A stretch of DNA of 8,216 bases from an uncultured Eubacteriales bacterium (lineage in GTDB: Bacteria; Bacillota; Clostridia; Oscillospirales; CAG-272). The notes under the pieces are model-generated. The model worked only from the letters and a program-made list of their open reading frames with translations, did not search any database and was not told the DNA's origin. The stretch is from positions 1-8,216 of the forward strand of contig CAKSPO010000057.1 of the NCBI GenBank assembly GCA_934481515.1. The letters are read 5' to 3'. Position 1 is the stretch's first letter; each line of letters opens with the position of its first letter. This document shows positions 1-5,923 of this stretch, piece by piece. Position numbers and translations under genes: made by a program.

Positions 1-1250
1 ATAACAACCTCCTTGATTTCAGGAGAAGAGGGAACCTCATACATAATCGTTTTCATCGTGCTTTCCAAAATGGCACGAAGTCCGCGCGCGCCGGTGTTGC
101 GCTGCATGGCAAGCTCGGCAACCTCTTCCAAAGCGCCCGGAGCAAAGGTTAATTTGACACCGTCCATTTCAAAAAGCTTTTCATACTGACGGACCAGGGA
201 ATTTTTCGGCTCTGTCAGAATCCGCACCAGCGCGGTTTTGTCGAGGTCATCCAAGGGAACAATAACCGGGATTCTTCCGACCAATTCCGGAATCAATCCG
301 AATTTTACAATGTCGTGCGGAATGACGTCCTTGAAGATTCCGGTCTTTTTCTTTTCAGCCTTGGTTTTAATTTCTCCGCCAAACCCGATAATCTGGTTTC
401 CTTTCCGGCTTTCGATCAGCTGATCCAGCCCTTCAAAAGCTCCGCCGCAGATAAACAGAATGTTCTGCGTGTTGATCTGGATGAATTCCTGATTCGGATG
501 TTTTCTTCCGCCCTGCGGAGGGACATTGGAGACGGTGCCTTCCAGAATTTTCAGCAGCGCCTGCTGAACGCCTTCGCCGGAAACGTCGCGGGTAATGGAG
601 CGGTTTTCACTCTTTCTCGCGATCTTGTCAATCTCGTCAATGTAAATGATGCCTCGCTCCGCCAATTCAATGTCATAATCCGCCGCCTGGATCAGACGCA
701 GAAGAATATTTTCCACATCTTCGCCTACATAGCCGGCTTCCGTCAGGGTGGTGGCGTCTGCAATGGCAAATGGAACCCGGAGCGTTTTTGCAAGCGTCTG
801 GGCAAGGTAGGTTTTTCCGACACCGGAAGGACCGATCAGAAGCACGTTGCTCTTCTGAATTTCCACTTCCGGAGCCGACTCTTCCGTAGGTTCCTTCTTT
901 TTTCCCTTACCCCCGCTTTTTTTTGCTCCGGCGGGCATTGAAAGAATCCGCTTGTAGTGGTTGTAAACCGCAACGGAAAGCGCGATCTTTGCCTCATCCT
1001 GACCGATGACGTACTGATCCAGAGCCGCCTTGATCTGCATGGGCTTGGAGAGATCGGCAAGCGTCAGTTTGTCAAAGGCTGGAGAAGCAGAGCGTTCGGT
1101 TTCCGAGATCAGCTCATTGCACGCATCCACACAGTAGTCGCAGATATATGCGCCGGTCGGGGAGGGGATCAGAAAGTGAACCTGATGCTCATTGCGCCCG
1201 CAAAAGGAGCAGTGGCGGAGCGTCTTTCCGCCGGAATTTGTATTAGCCAT
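1..1250 (-). CDS. clpX: ClpX, ATP-dependent unfoldase subunit of ClpXP (3' end cut by window)
   Basis: AAA+ unfoldase that recognises tagged substrates and threads them into ClpP in the cytoplasm. I translated 416 continuous codons; the frame is still open at base 1, so only the extreme C-terminus is missing. An N-terminal zinc-binding domain has Cys14, Cys17, Cys37 and Cys40. The AAA+ domain shows Walker A GPSGVGKT (140-147), pore loop GYVGED (173-178), Walker B IIYIDE (201-206), the RKH loop (249-251), the ClpP-docking IGF loop (288-290), a probable arginine finger in PELVGR (Arg326) and sensor 2 GARGLR (387-392). The family usually joins the helix near residue 103 to the strand before Walker A with a short segment; here residues 104-134 form a longer lysine-rich linker. 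The start is the ATG encoding MANTNSGGK, preceded by AAAGGAAA at a rather long spacing. It lies 70 bases after clpP and probably shares its transcript. Confidence 0.97.
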   Translation of the reverse strand, partial: MANTNSGGKTLRHCSFCGRNEHQVHFLIPSPTGAYICDYCVDACNELISETERSASPAFDKLTLADLSKPMQIKAALDQYVIGQDEAKIALSVAVYNHYKRILSMPAGAKKSGGKGKKKEPTEESAPEVEIQKSNVLLIGPSGVGKTYLAQTLAKTLRVPFAIADATTLTEAGYVGEDVENILLRLIQAADYDIELAERGIIYIDEIDKIARKSENRSITRDVSGEGVQQALLKILEGTVSNVPPQGGRKHPNQEFIQINTQNILFICGGAFEGLDQLIESRKGNQIIGFGGEIKTKAEKKKTGIFKDVIPHDIVKFGLIPELVGRIPVIVPLDDLDKTALVRILTEPKNSLVRQYEKLFEMDGVKLTFAPGALEEVAELAMQRNTGARGLRAILESTMKTIMYEVPSSPEIKEVV

Positions 1251-1320
1251 AGGTGCGGTAGTTTCCTTTCTTGAAGACGGGCATTGCTGTAAGGCGGTGC
1301 TTTATCCGCCGCAAGTCGTC

Positions 1321-1935
1321 TCAGGGACGTTTTTCTACAATTTTATCCACAAGACCGTAAGCAAGTGCTTCCTCGGCGGTCATGTAGTTGTCTCTGTCCG
1401 TGTCTTTTTCGATCACATCCAGCGGTTTTCCGGTATTCTTTGCAAGAATCTGGTTCAACGTGGCTTTGATCCGCAGGATCTGATTTGCCTGAATCTGAAT
1501 ATCTGTCGCCTGTCCCTTGGTACCGCCCAAGGGCTGATGAATCATAATTTCGCTGTGGGGAAGTGTCAGACGCTTTCCGGGAGTACCGGAGGAGAGCAGA
1601 AACGCTCCCATGCTGGCGGCAAGACCGAGACAGATGGTAGACACATCACACTTGATGAACTGCATCGTATCATAAATTGCCATACCGGCGGAAACGGAAC
1701 CACCGGGAGAGTTGATATAGAAAGAAATATCCTTGTCCGGATCCTGTGCCTCCAGGAACAGCATCTGCGCCACTACCAAAGAAGCGGTCGTATCATTGAC
1801 TTCATCGGAAAGAAATACGATCCGGTCATTGAGCAAGCGGGAAAAAATATCATAGGAGCGTTCACCGCGGTTGGTTTGCTCCACAACCATCGGCACAAGG
1901 GCGTCTTTTGCGTAGTTCTTCGGATCAAACATCAT
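1321..1935 (-). CDS. clpP: ClpP, ATP-dependent Clp protease proteolytic subunit
   Basis: Serine protease that forms the tetradecameric barrel partnered by ClpX. The serine peptidase triad, numbered from the start chosen here, is Ser108 in GLAASMGAF, His133 in IMIHQPLGG and Asp182 in TDRDNY; the spacing (25 and 49 residues) equals that of the E. coli triad. The oxyanion-side motif INSPGGSV (74-81) is present. The N-terminal LVPMVVEQTNRGERSYDI is typical of mature ClpP, so about 12 residues before it are probably a cleaved propeptide. The open frame extends 11 codons further, to 1968. I prefer the ATG at 1935 because AAGAGG sits 9 bases before it, whereas the upstream ATG has no ribosome binding site; the next codon (1932) is also ATG. 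The product is 204 residues, normal for the family. It lies between tig and clpX. Confidence 0.97.
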   Translation of the reverse strand: MMFDPKNYAKDALVPMVVEQTNRGERSYDIFSRLLNDRIVFLSDEVNDTTASLVVAQMLFLEAQDPDKDISFYINSPGGSVSAGMAIYDTMQFIKCDVSTICLGLAASMGAFLLSSGTPGKRLTLPHSEIMIHQPLGGTKGQATDIQIQANQILRIKATLNQILAKNTGKPLDVIEKDTDRDNYMTAEEALAYGLVDKIVEKRP

Positions 1936-1944
1936 TCTCTCATA

Positions 1945-1950
1945 CCTCTT
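1945..1950 (-). promoter_or_regulatory. Ribosome binding site of clpP
   Basis: AAGAGG on the minus strand, 9 bases before the ATG at 1935. It decides the start against the in-frame ATG at 1968, which has only pyrimidine-rich sequence in front of it. Confidence 0.7.
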
Positions 1951-1979
1951 TTCACTTTCAAAAATCATCGGATAAACGA

Positions 1980-2015
1980 GGAACCGGAAAGAGCAAAGAG
2001 CAACCTTCCGGTTCC
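1980..2015 (-). repeat. Perfect 10-bp hairpin between tig and clpP
   Basis: GGAACCGGAA at 1980-1989 and TTCCGGTTCC at 2006-2015 are exact reverse complements around a 16-base loop. The hairpin lies in the 92-base tig-clpP gap. Neither strand carries a T-tract after the stem, so it is not a canonical intrinsic terminator. It could be an mRNA processing or stability element that sets tig and clpPX levels apart, a weak or factor-dependent terminator, or a protein binding palindrome. The structure is seen; the function is inference. Confidence 0.6.
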
Positions 2016-2027
2016 GGGAAAAATTGT

Positions 2028-3308
2028 TTATGACTTGACGATTGCGCTTTCCTTGACCAGATCCATAGCCTTTTTGACCTTCAGATCTGCCGCGATGGAA
2101 TCATCGGAAACCAACTCGCTGACCTTTTCTGCTTCCATATGATATTCATCAGCAATCCGCTGAATTTCTGCCTTAATCTCTTCCTTGGTAGCCTTCAGCT
2201 TTTCCTTCTTTGCAATGGTTTCCAGAGCCAGACGAAGCTTTACCTGCTTTTCTGCCTGCGGACGGAACTGTGCACGCAGTTTCTCCAAATCCAGACCGGT
2301 GTACTGGAAGTAGGTTTTCAGATCCAGTCCCTGCATCCGGAGACGGTTGTCATAATCCCGTACAAAGTTCTCGGTCTCTGCCACGTACATTGCCTCGGGA
2401 ATATCCGCTTGAAGCTTTTCGATCAGAGTGTCCATAATCTTTTCTTCAAACTGACGATCCGCGTCGGCTTCATGTCTCTTTGCAATTTTTGCCTTGACAT
2501 CCGCACGATATTCATCCATCGTGTCAAATTCCGAAACTTCCTTTGCAAATTCATCGTCTGCGTCGGGAAGCTCAATGTGCTTGATCTTCAAAATTTTCGT
2601 CTTGAAGACTGCGGCTTTGCCTGCAAGCTCTTTTGCATGATACTCGGCAGGGAAGGTGACATTGACGTCAAATTCTTCACCGATGGAATGTCCTGCGATC
2701 TGCTCTTCAAAGCCGGGAATGAAATTGCCGGAGCCGAGCTTGAGCGGGTAATCCTCGCCCTTTCCGCCTTCAAAAGCAACACCGTCCACAAAACCTTCAT
2801 AATTGATATTGCAGACATCGTTCATTGAAGCGGTACCTTCCGTCAACTCGGTTTCCCGGGAATTGCGCTCCCGAACCGTGTTGATTTCGTTTTCCACTTC
2901 CTCATCGGTCACTTCCGCCACCGTTTTTTCGGCTTCAATGCCTTTGTAGTCTTCAATCTTTGCAGTGGGCTTTACCGAAACCTTCGCGCTCATCACAAGA
3001 CCGTTGTCGTCAATGGAAACGACATCAAATTCAGGCTGACCGACCATGTCCAGCTTGGATTCCTTCAGAGCTTCGTCAAACGCTCCGGGAAGAACCTCAT
3101 TGATGGCATCCTCATAGAAAAATCCCTTTCCGTACATTTTTTCAATCACAGAACGGGGCGCCTTTCCTTTGCGGAAACCGGGAACGGAAATTTTGCCGAC
3201 CTGCTTGTGATACACATGGGAAACGGCATTTTCAAAGGATTCCTTATCGACAGAAAACTGCAGCGTGTATACGCTTTTTTCGGTCTTCTCGGATTTGATC
3301 AAACTCAT
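2028..3308 (-). CDS. tig: Trigger factor, ribosome-associated chaperone and peptidyl-prolyl isomerase
   Basis: Folds nascent chains at the ribosome exit tunnel. The product is 426 residues, close to the usual length of about 430. The N-terminal ribosome-binding domain carries the signature GFRKGKAP (44-51), which contacts the exit-site protein L23. An FKBP-type isomerase domain spans about 163-247, with the segments NYEGFVDG and LGSGNFIPGFE. A Lys/Glu-rich helical C-terminal chaperone domain follows. The start is the ATG encoding MSLIKSEK. The frame is open 14 codons further up, but that region holds the promoter -10 and the probable transcription start, and GGAGGA lies 10 bases before the chosen ATG. 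It is the first gene of the tig-clpP-clpX unit. I see no missing domain or frame damage. Confidence 0.97.
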   Translation of the reverse strand: MSLIKSEKTEKSVYTLQFSVDKESFENAVSHVYHKQVGKISVPGFRKGKAPRSVIEKMYGKGFFYEDAINEVLPGAFDEALKESKLDMVGQPEFDVVSIDDNGLVMSAKVSVKPTAKIEDYKGIEAEKTVAEVTDEEVENEINTVRERNSRETELTEGTASMNDVCNINYEGFVDGVAFEGGKGEDYPLKLGSGNFIPGFEEQIAGHSIGEEFDVNVTFPAEYHAKELAGKAAVFKTKILKIKHIELPDADDEFAKEVSEFDTMDEYRADVKAKIAKRHEADADRQFEEKIMDTLIEKLQADIPEAMYVAETENFVRDYDNRLRMQGLDLKTYFQYTGLDLEKLRAQFRPQAEKQVKLRLALETIAKKEKLKATKEEIKAEIQRIADEYHMEAEKVSELVSDDSIAADLKVKKAMDLVKESAIVKS

Positions 3309-3318
3309 GTTTTTTAAG

Positions 3319-3324
3319 TCCTCC
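3319..3324 (-). promoter_or_regulatory. Ribosome binding site of tig
   Basis: GGAGGA on the minus strand, 10 bases before the ATG at 3308. It supports this start over the in-frame ATG at 3350, which would be almost leaderless. Confidence 0.8.
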
Positions 3325-3359
3325 AAATTCAGTAGATGGTAATTTTGCATACATTGTAT

Positions 3360-3388
3360 ATTTTATAATTTTTTGTCGGTTTTGTCAA
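3360..3388 (-). promoter_or_regulatory. Housekeeping sigma-type promoter of tig-clpP-clpX
   Basis: Minus-strand -35 TTGACA (3383-3388, perfect consensus), a 17-base spacer and -10 TAAAAT (3360-3365, 5 of 6 consensus bases). Transcription would start near 3353 and give a leader of about 45 bases before tig. A nine-base-phased direct repeat (TGACAAA, CGACAAA) overlaps the -35 and spacer. Confidence 0.85.
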
Positions 3389-3457
3389 TAGCTTTTCGGA
3401 ATTTTCACCGGAAACATTTTCAATTGCACCAGGAATGCAGAAGATAACGTTACGGTA

Positions 3458-4177
3458 CTACACAGGAACGGGAGCAAAGTGTACCGCATCCGCCGCTATG
3501 AAAACAAAGCGGATGTCCTCAAAAACAAAGCTGCGTGGCGCATAGGGGGCACCGTGAATATGACCGAAATAGCAGGAATGAATCCCGTATTCATGGAACA
3601 GATCGATAAATTCCCGGCAGATAAAACCGTTCCAGACCGGCGGAAAATGCAGAAACACCAGAATCGGCAACGGTACCGAGCCATCCGGCTGAAACTTGCG
3701 GGCGGCATCCAGACTCATCCGCAGACGGATCACCTCCCGGTTGACAATCCGCGTATAGTCTGCTTCTCCTGCAGTTTTCTGCTGTTCTTCCTCCAGAAAC
3801 CATCCGCGGGTTCCGCACAGAATTTTATTTTCCACAAGATAGGCATTGTTATAAAGAATCCGGAGCGTATCCAGTTTGTGCTCCGTAAAAAAAGCATTCA
3901 TTTTGGATGCCGTTGACCACCAGAAGTCGTGGTTGCCTTTCCCGATCAGCTTTTGTCCCGGCAGGGCATTCAGAAATTGCAGATCCGGTAGGGAATCCTC
4001 CAATTTCAGAGCCCAGGAAATATCCCCCGGAATGACTACCGTGTCCGTTTCTTTCACAACCGCCGTCCAGTTGCGGCGCAATTTTTCGGTATATCCTGTC
4101 CACCGGGGACCGAATTTTTCCATGGATTTGCTTCCGTCCGAGGAAAGATGCAAGTCTGCGATGGTAAAAACTGACAT
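3458..4177 (-). CDS. Calcineurin-like metallophosphoesterase
   Basis: Stand-alone phosphohydrolase of 239 residues with the full dinuclear metal-site set: DLH (Asp8, His10), GDISW (Asp52), GNHDFWW (Asn82, His83), His177 in FLHFPP, and GHIHG (His206, His208). It has no signal peptide, so it is probably cytoplasmic. It looks like the compact single-domain family found in Firmicutes (COG1768-like, from memory). The substrate cannot be told from sequence; phosphodiesters and nucleotides are known for the superfamily. The start is the ATG encoding MSVFTIADLH, with AAAAGGAG 8 bases upstream. The frame is open for 34 more codons, but that stretch would run up to the divergent gene and has no family motif. 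It ends 70 bases before the tig promoter -35, with no clear terminator between them, so some readthrough into tig is possible. Confidence 0.9.
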   Translation of the reverse strand: MSVFTIADLHLSSDGSKSMEKFGPRWTGYTEKLRRNWTAVVKETDTVVIPGDISWALKLEDSLPDLQFLNALPGQKLIGKGNHDFWWSTASKMNAFFTEHKLDTLRILYNNAYLVENKILCGTRGWFLEEEQQKTAGEADYTRIVNREVIRLRMSLDAARKFQPDGSVPLPILVFLHFPPVWNGFICREFIDLFHEYGIHSCYFGHIHGAPYAPRSFVFEDIRFVFIAADAVHFAPVPV

Positions 4178-4281
4178 AAAAACGACTCCTTTTCTGTAAT
4201 AGCGGTTCGCATATCGTGAAATACTAAGTGCTGTGAAAGATGGCTCTTTCGCAAAAATAAGAAAGGCGGAATAAAACAATC
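4178..4281. other. Divergent intergenic region with imperfect inverted repeats
   Basis: This 104-base space must hold the promoters of both the metallophosphoesterase and the DUF1540 gene. No -35/-10 pair on either strand is good enough to call. It contains TTCGCA-4-GTGAAA (4206-4221) and TGTGAAA-8-TTTCGCA (4232-4253), two related imperfect palindromes in opposite arm order that could be operator half-sites. AAAAGGAG (4186-4193) is the ribosome binding site of the minus-strand gene. The likely site for the plus-strand gene is AAGGCGG (4263-4269), at a long 12-base spacing. Confidence 0.4.
4186..4193 (-). promoter_or_regulatory. Ribosome binding site of the metallophosphoesterase
   Basis: AAAAGGAG on the minus strand, 8 bases before the ATG at 4177. 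It decides the start against the longer open frame reaching 4279. Confidence 0.8.
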
Positions 4282-4470
4282 ATGGAATATCAGAATCAGG
4301 ATAAGGGTTGCGGCTGCAAGCACATCAAGGGGATCAAGTGCAATGTGCAGAACTGCTATTATCATGACAGCGACACCTACTGCACGGCAAGCGAGATCGC
4401 AGTCGGACCTCACAATGCGGAGTGCTCCGGAGAAACTCTTTGCGTCACCTTCAAGCCGAAGGCAGAGTAA
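4282..4470 (+). CDS. DUF1540 small Cys-rich protein
   Basis: A 62-residue protein with seven cysteines (10, 12, 20, 25, 34, 48, 54) and no membrane segment. The layout matches DUF1540: an IKCNVQNC motif, an aromatic pair, Cys34 followed by Ala and an I-x-V stretch, and an ending LCVTF. Four cysteines (20, 25, 34, 54) are at the positions conserved in that family, which suggests metal binding; the function is unknown. DUF1540 proteins are common in Clostridia and Bacilli. It is the only plus-strand gene of the window. It is divergent from the metallophosphoesterase, convergent with the dipeptidase, and has its own terminator, so it is a single-gene unit. The start has AAGGCGG 12 bases upstream, a weak and distant ribosome binding site. 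No other in-frame Met is available. Identity is by pattern memory. Confidence 0.85.
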   Translation: MEYQNQDKGCGCKHIKGIKCNVQNCYYHDSDTYCTASEIAVGPHNAECSGETLCVTFKPKAE

Positions 4471-4487
4471 AATCCCGTAAATCTTTT

Positions 4488-4522
4488 GCGGTGTCCCCGC
4501 AAATTGCGGCGACACCGCTTTT
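4488..4522 (+). terminator. Intrinsic terminator of the DUF1540 gene
   Basis: GCGGTGTC (4488-4495) pairs with GACACCGC (4511-4518). A C-C mismatch and an inner CCGC/GCGG stem follow, with a 5-base AAATT loop, and then TTTT. It starts 18 bases after the stop codon. Only the plus strand has a T run after the stem, and it is short, so the element should not efficiently stop the dipeptidase transcript arriving on the other strand. Confidence 0.85.
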
Positions 4523-4537
4523 ATGATTGATTCTACA

Positions 4538-4568
4538 TTTATTCATGCTTTATTTATGCTTTATTCAT
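4538..4568. repeat. 11-bp tandem repeat at the dipeptidase 3' end
   Basis: TTTATTCATGC, TTTATTTATGC and the partial TTTATTCAT lie head to tail. The last copy includes the dipeptidase stop codon. It is AT-rich and fills most of the spacer between the convergent genes. No function is apparent. Confidence 0.7.
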
Positions 4569-5512
4569 TGGTTTGTCTCGATTTCCGGAAAATTTTTCTG
4601 CCAAAATTGAATGGCATTGTCAAAAAAGATTGCATGAACCAAAGATTCCGGATAATTCTGCCGCAAAAATGCCTCAGCCAGTGCGGGGAGAGCCGCAAGG
4701 TCGGGCAAGTCCGCCGGCATTTTTGCTCCGTCCATGTCACCGCCCAGCGCCAGTACATCCGAGGCACCGAGAGAAAGAAAATAATCCGCATGCCGCAAAA
4801 TATCTGCAACGCCAGCGCCGCCGCCTTTCCGTAAAAAGAAGGTATGAAAGTTCAGACCGATCAACCCGTGGGAGGAGACGATGGCACGAACCTGACCGTC
4901 CCGCAGATTTCTGGAAACGGGGCAGACCGCATAGGCGTCGGAATGCGACGCGATTACCGGTATTTTTGCGTCCTCTGCCAAGGCAAAAATATCGTCCGCC
5001 GAGGCTTCCGAGGCGTGGGAAATATCGGGAATCATCGAAAGGGAAAGTGCGCGCCGCATGGCGTTCTTTCCAAAGAAAGTCAGACCAGAAACCGTATCAT
5101 GCGCACCGCCGATACAGGTTTCTCCCGCCCAAAGCGGGGTTAGGACGCGGACACCCATGCGGTACAGTGCATCTACACGTTCTGCCTTTCCGGCAAGAAT
5201 CCGCAAATCCTCCACGGAAAGCAACAGGCGGGTACCGGACGAAAACGACTGGGGAAGCGAAGCGGAAAGAACGGCTTTTCCGGAGGAAAGCGCCGGATCC
5301 GACCGAAGCGAATCCAGCATCCTGCCGGCGTGAATCCAACCTTCCTCGTCAGAAAGTCCGGCATCCGTCCAAAGTGCCATGACCTGTACATACGCGGAAA
5401 AAGCCGCCGCTTTTTTCAAAGAAACATGGAGTGTGTTATCCTCCAGCTGTTGTCCGGTGCGCAACAGCTCAAATGCCGTATCACAGTGGAGATCGAAAAG
5501 AGAAAGCTTCAT
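4565..5512 (-). CDS. Membrane-dipeptidase-type peptidase (family M19)
   Basis: Zinc dipeptidase of the renal-dipeptidase family, 315 residues. Visible motifs are DLHCDT (His9, Asp11), Glu101 in LLSVED (the bridging Glu position, followed here by Asp instead of the frequent Gly-Gly), YRMGVRVLTPLW (117-128), GLTFFG, PDISHAS (His166), VIASHSDA (His190), SRNLRD (200-205) and GGDMDG (257-262). No signal peptide or lipobox is present, so despite the family name it should be cytoplasmic. Its role is probably hydrolysis of dipeptides, possibly including D-containing cell-wall dipeptides; the exact substrate is unknown. It is the last gene of the lepB operon, 21 bases after yraN, with its ribosome binding site touching the yraN stop. 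The ATG is 14 bases from that site, which is long, but no better in-frame start exists. Confidence 0.9.
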   Translation of the reverse strand: MKLSLFDLHCDTAFELLRTGQQLEDNTLHVSLKKAAAFSAYVQVMALWTDAGLSDEEGWIHAGRMLDSLRSDPALSSGKAVLSASLPQSFSSGTRLLLSVEDLRILAGKAERVDALYRMGVRVLTPLWAGETCIGGAHDTVSGLTFFGKNAMRRALSLSMIPDISHASEASADDIFALAEDAKIPVIASHSDAYAVCPVSRNLRDGQVRAIVSSHGLIGLNFHTFFLRKGGGAGVADILRHADYFLSLGASDVLALGGDMDGAKMPADLPDLAALPALAEAFLRQNYPESLVHAIFFDNAIQFWQKNFPEIETNQ

Positions 5513-5526
5513 GGGAAAAAGAATAT

Positions 5527-5534
5527 CCTCCTTT
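5527..5534 (-). promoter_or_regulatory. Ribosome binding site of the dipeptidase gene, overlapping the yraN stop
   Basis: AAAGGAGG on the minus strand; its first A is the last base of the yraN TGA. The spacing to the ATG at 5512 is 14 bases, unusually long for so strong a site. The arrangement suggests that ribosomes finishing yraN are handed to the dipeptidase. Confidence 0.75.
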
Positions 5535-5923
5535 CAGTAAGCTCCCTTCAGGTGATGAATTTTCAGAACCTTCGGAGAGCGGTTTTCCCGGCGGAGGAGA
5601 AATACCTCTATCACGTCCATCCGGGGTTCTTTTTTTGTCGGATGCTCCCGCAGATACCGGAGCGCCGCCTGCCGCGTCAGGCGTTTCTTTTCGAAGCCGA
5701 CGGCAGAGCCGGGCGGAAGCGCGGAATCCAGCGTATCCGGTGTGTAGGTTCTGGTTTTCACCTCGACAAAAGCAATGTGTCTCCACGACGCGGCGACAAT
5801 ATCCAGCTCCAGATGTCCCGTGCGCCAGTTCCGATCCTTTATAGTATATCCGTGTCGGCGCAGATAACGTGCGGCAATCCGTTCGCCAAAAATCCCCGTT
5901 TTCTGATTTTCGTCATTTTTCAT
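5534..5923 (-). CDS. yraN: YraN, UPF0102 endonuclease-like protein
   Basis: A 129-residue protein of the UPF0102 family, which has a restriction-endonuclease / Holliday-junction-resolvase-like fold. Visible signatures are GERIAARYL (13-21), a helix then Gly-Tyr and RNWR, LELDIV (38-43, in place of the common GEIDLI), and FVEVKTR (52-58). Asp41, Glu54 and Lys56 correspond to the PD-(D/E)xK-type metal site. Biochemical function is poorly established for the family. The start codon overlaps the end of rnhB by 11 bases, and an AGGGAAG-like ribosome binding site lies inside rnhB. rnhB-yraN is a common gene pair in Firmicutes, which supports the assignment. The frame continues upstream into rnhB without a start site, so the short form is chosen. 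Confidence 0.92.
   Translation of the reverse strand: MKNDENQKTGIFGERIAARYLRRHGYTIKDRNWRTGHLELDIVAASWRHIAFVEVKTRTYTPDTLDSALPPGSAVGFEKKRLTRQAALRYLREHPTKKEPRMDVIEVFLLRRENRSPKVLKIHHLKGAY

Noticed and set aside
1..1250. clpX as a pseudogene because it has no stop codon
   Set aside because: The frame is intact through all AAA+ motifs and simply leaves the window; the missing part is short.
1293..1310. Small hairpin GGCGG/CCGCC between clpP and clpX
   Set aside because: Only a 5-bp stem with an 8-base loop and no T-tract; too weak to call a terminator or regulatory element.
1980..2015. Intrinsic terminator after tig
   Set aside because: The stem is perfect but the loop is 16 bases and no T-tract follows on the minus strand, so I list it as a hairpin of unknown role.
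1936..2027. Separate promoter for clpP
   Set aside because: Candidate -35-like TTGCTC sequences have no acceptable -10 at 16-18 bases.
1192..2142. Long plus-strand open frame antisense to clpP
   Set aside because: It lies opposite clpP and the start of clpX, has no ribosome binding site or recognisable domain, and the minus-strand product is an unmistakable ClpP.
2139..2828. Plus-strand open frame antisense to tig
   Set aside because: Phe/Leu/Cys-rich translation typical of the complement of a Lys/Glu-rich helical protein; the real gene is trigger factor.
3351..3457. CIRCE or CtsR heat-shock operator upstream of tig
   Set aside because: No TTAGCACTC/GAGTGCTAA pair and no GGTCAAA heptads at a 10-base period; only a non-matching direct repeat is present.
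4054..4515. Minus-strand open frame covering the DUF1540 gene
   Set aside because: It crosses a terminator, a divergent promoter region and the 5' end of the phosphoesterase in another frame; no motif or ribosome binding site supports it.
4573..5382. 269-codon plus-strand open frame antisense to the dipeptidase
   Set aside because: Arg/Pro-rich low-complexity translation with no motif; a by-product of GC-rich codon positions in the M19 gene.
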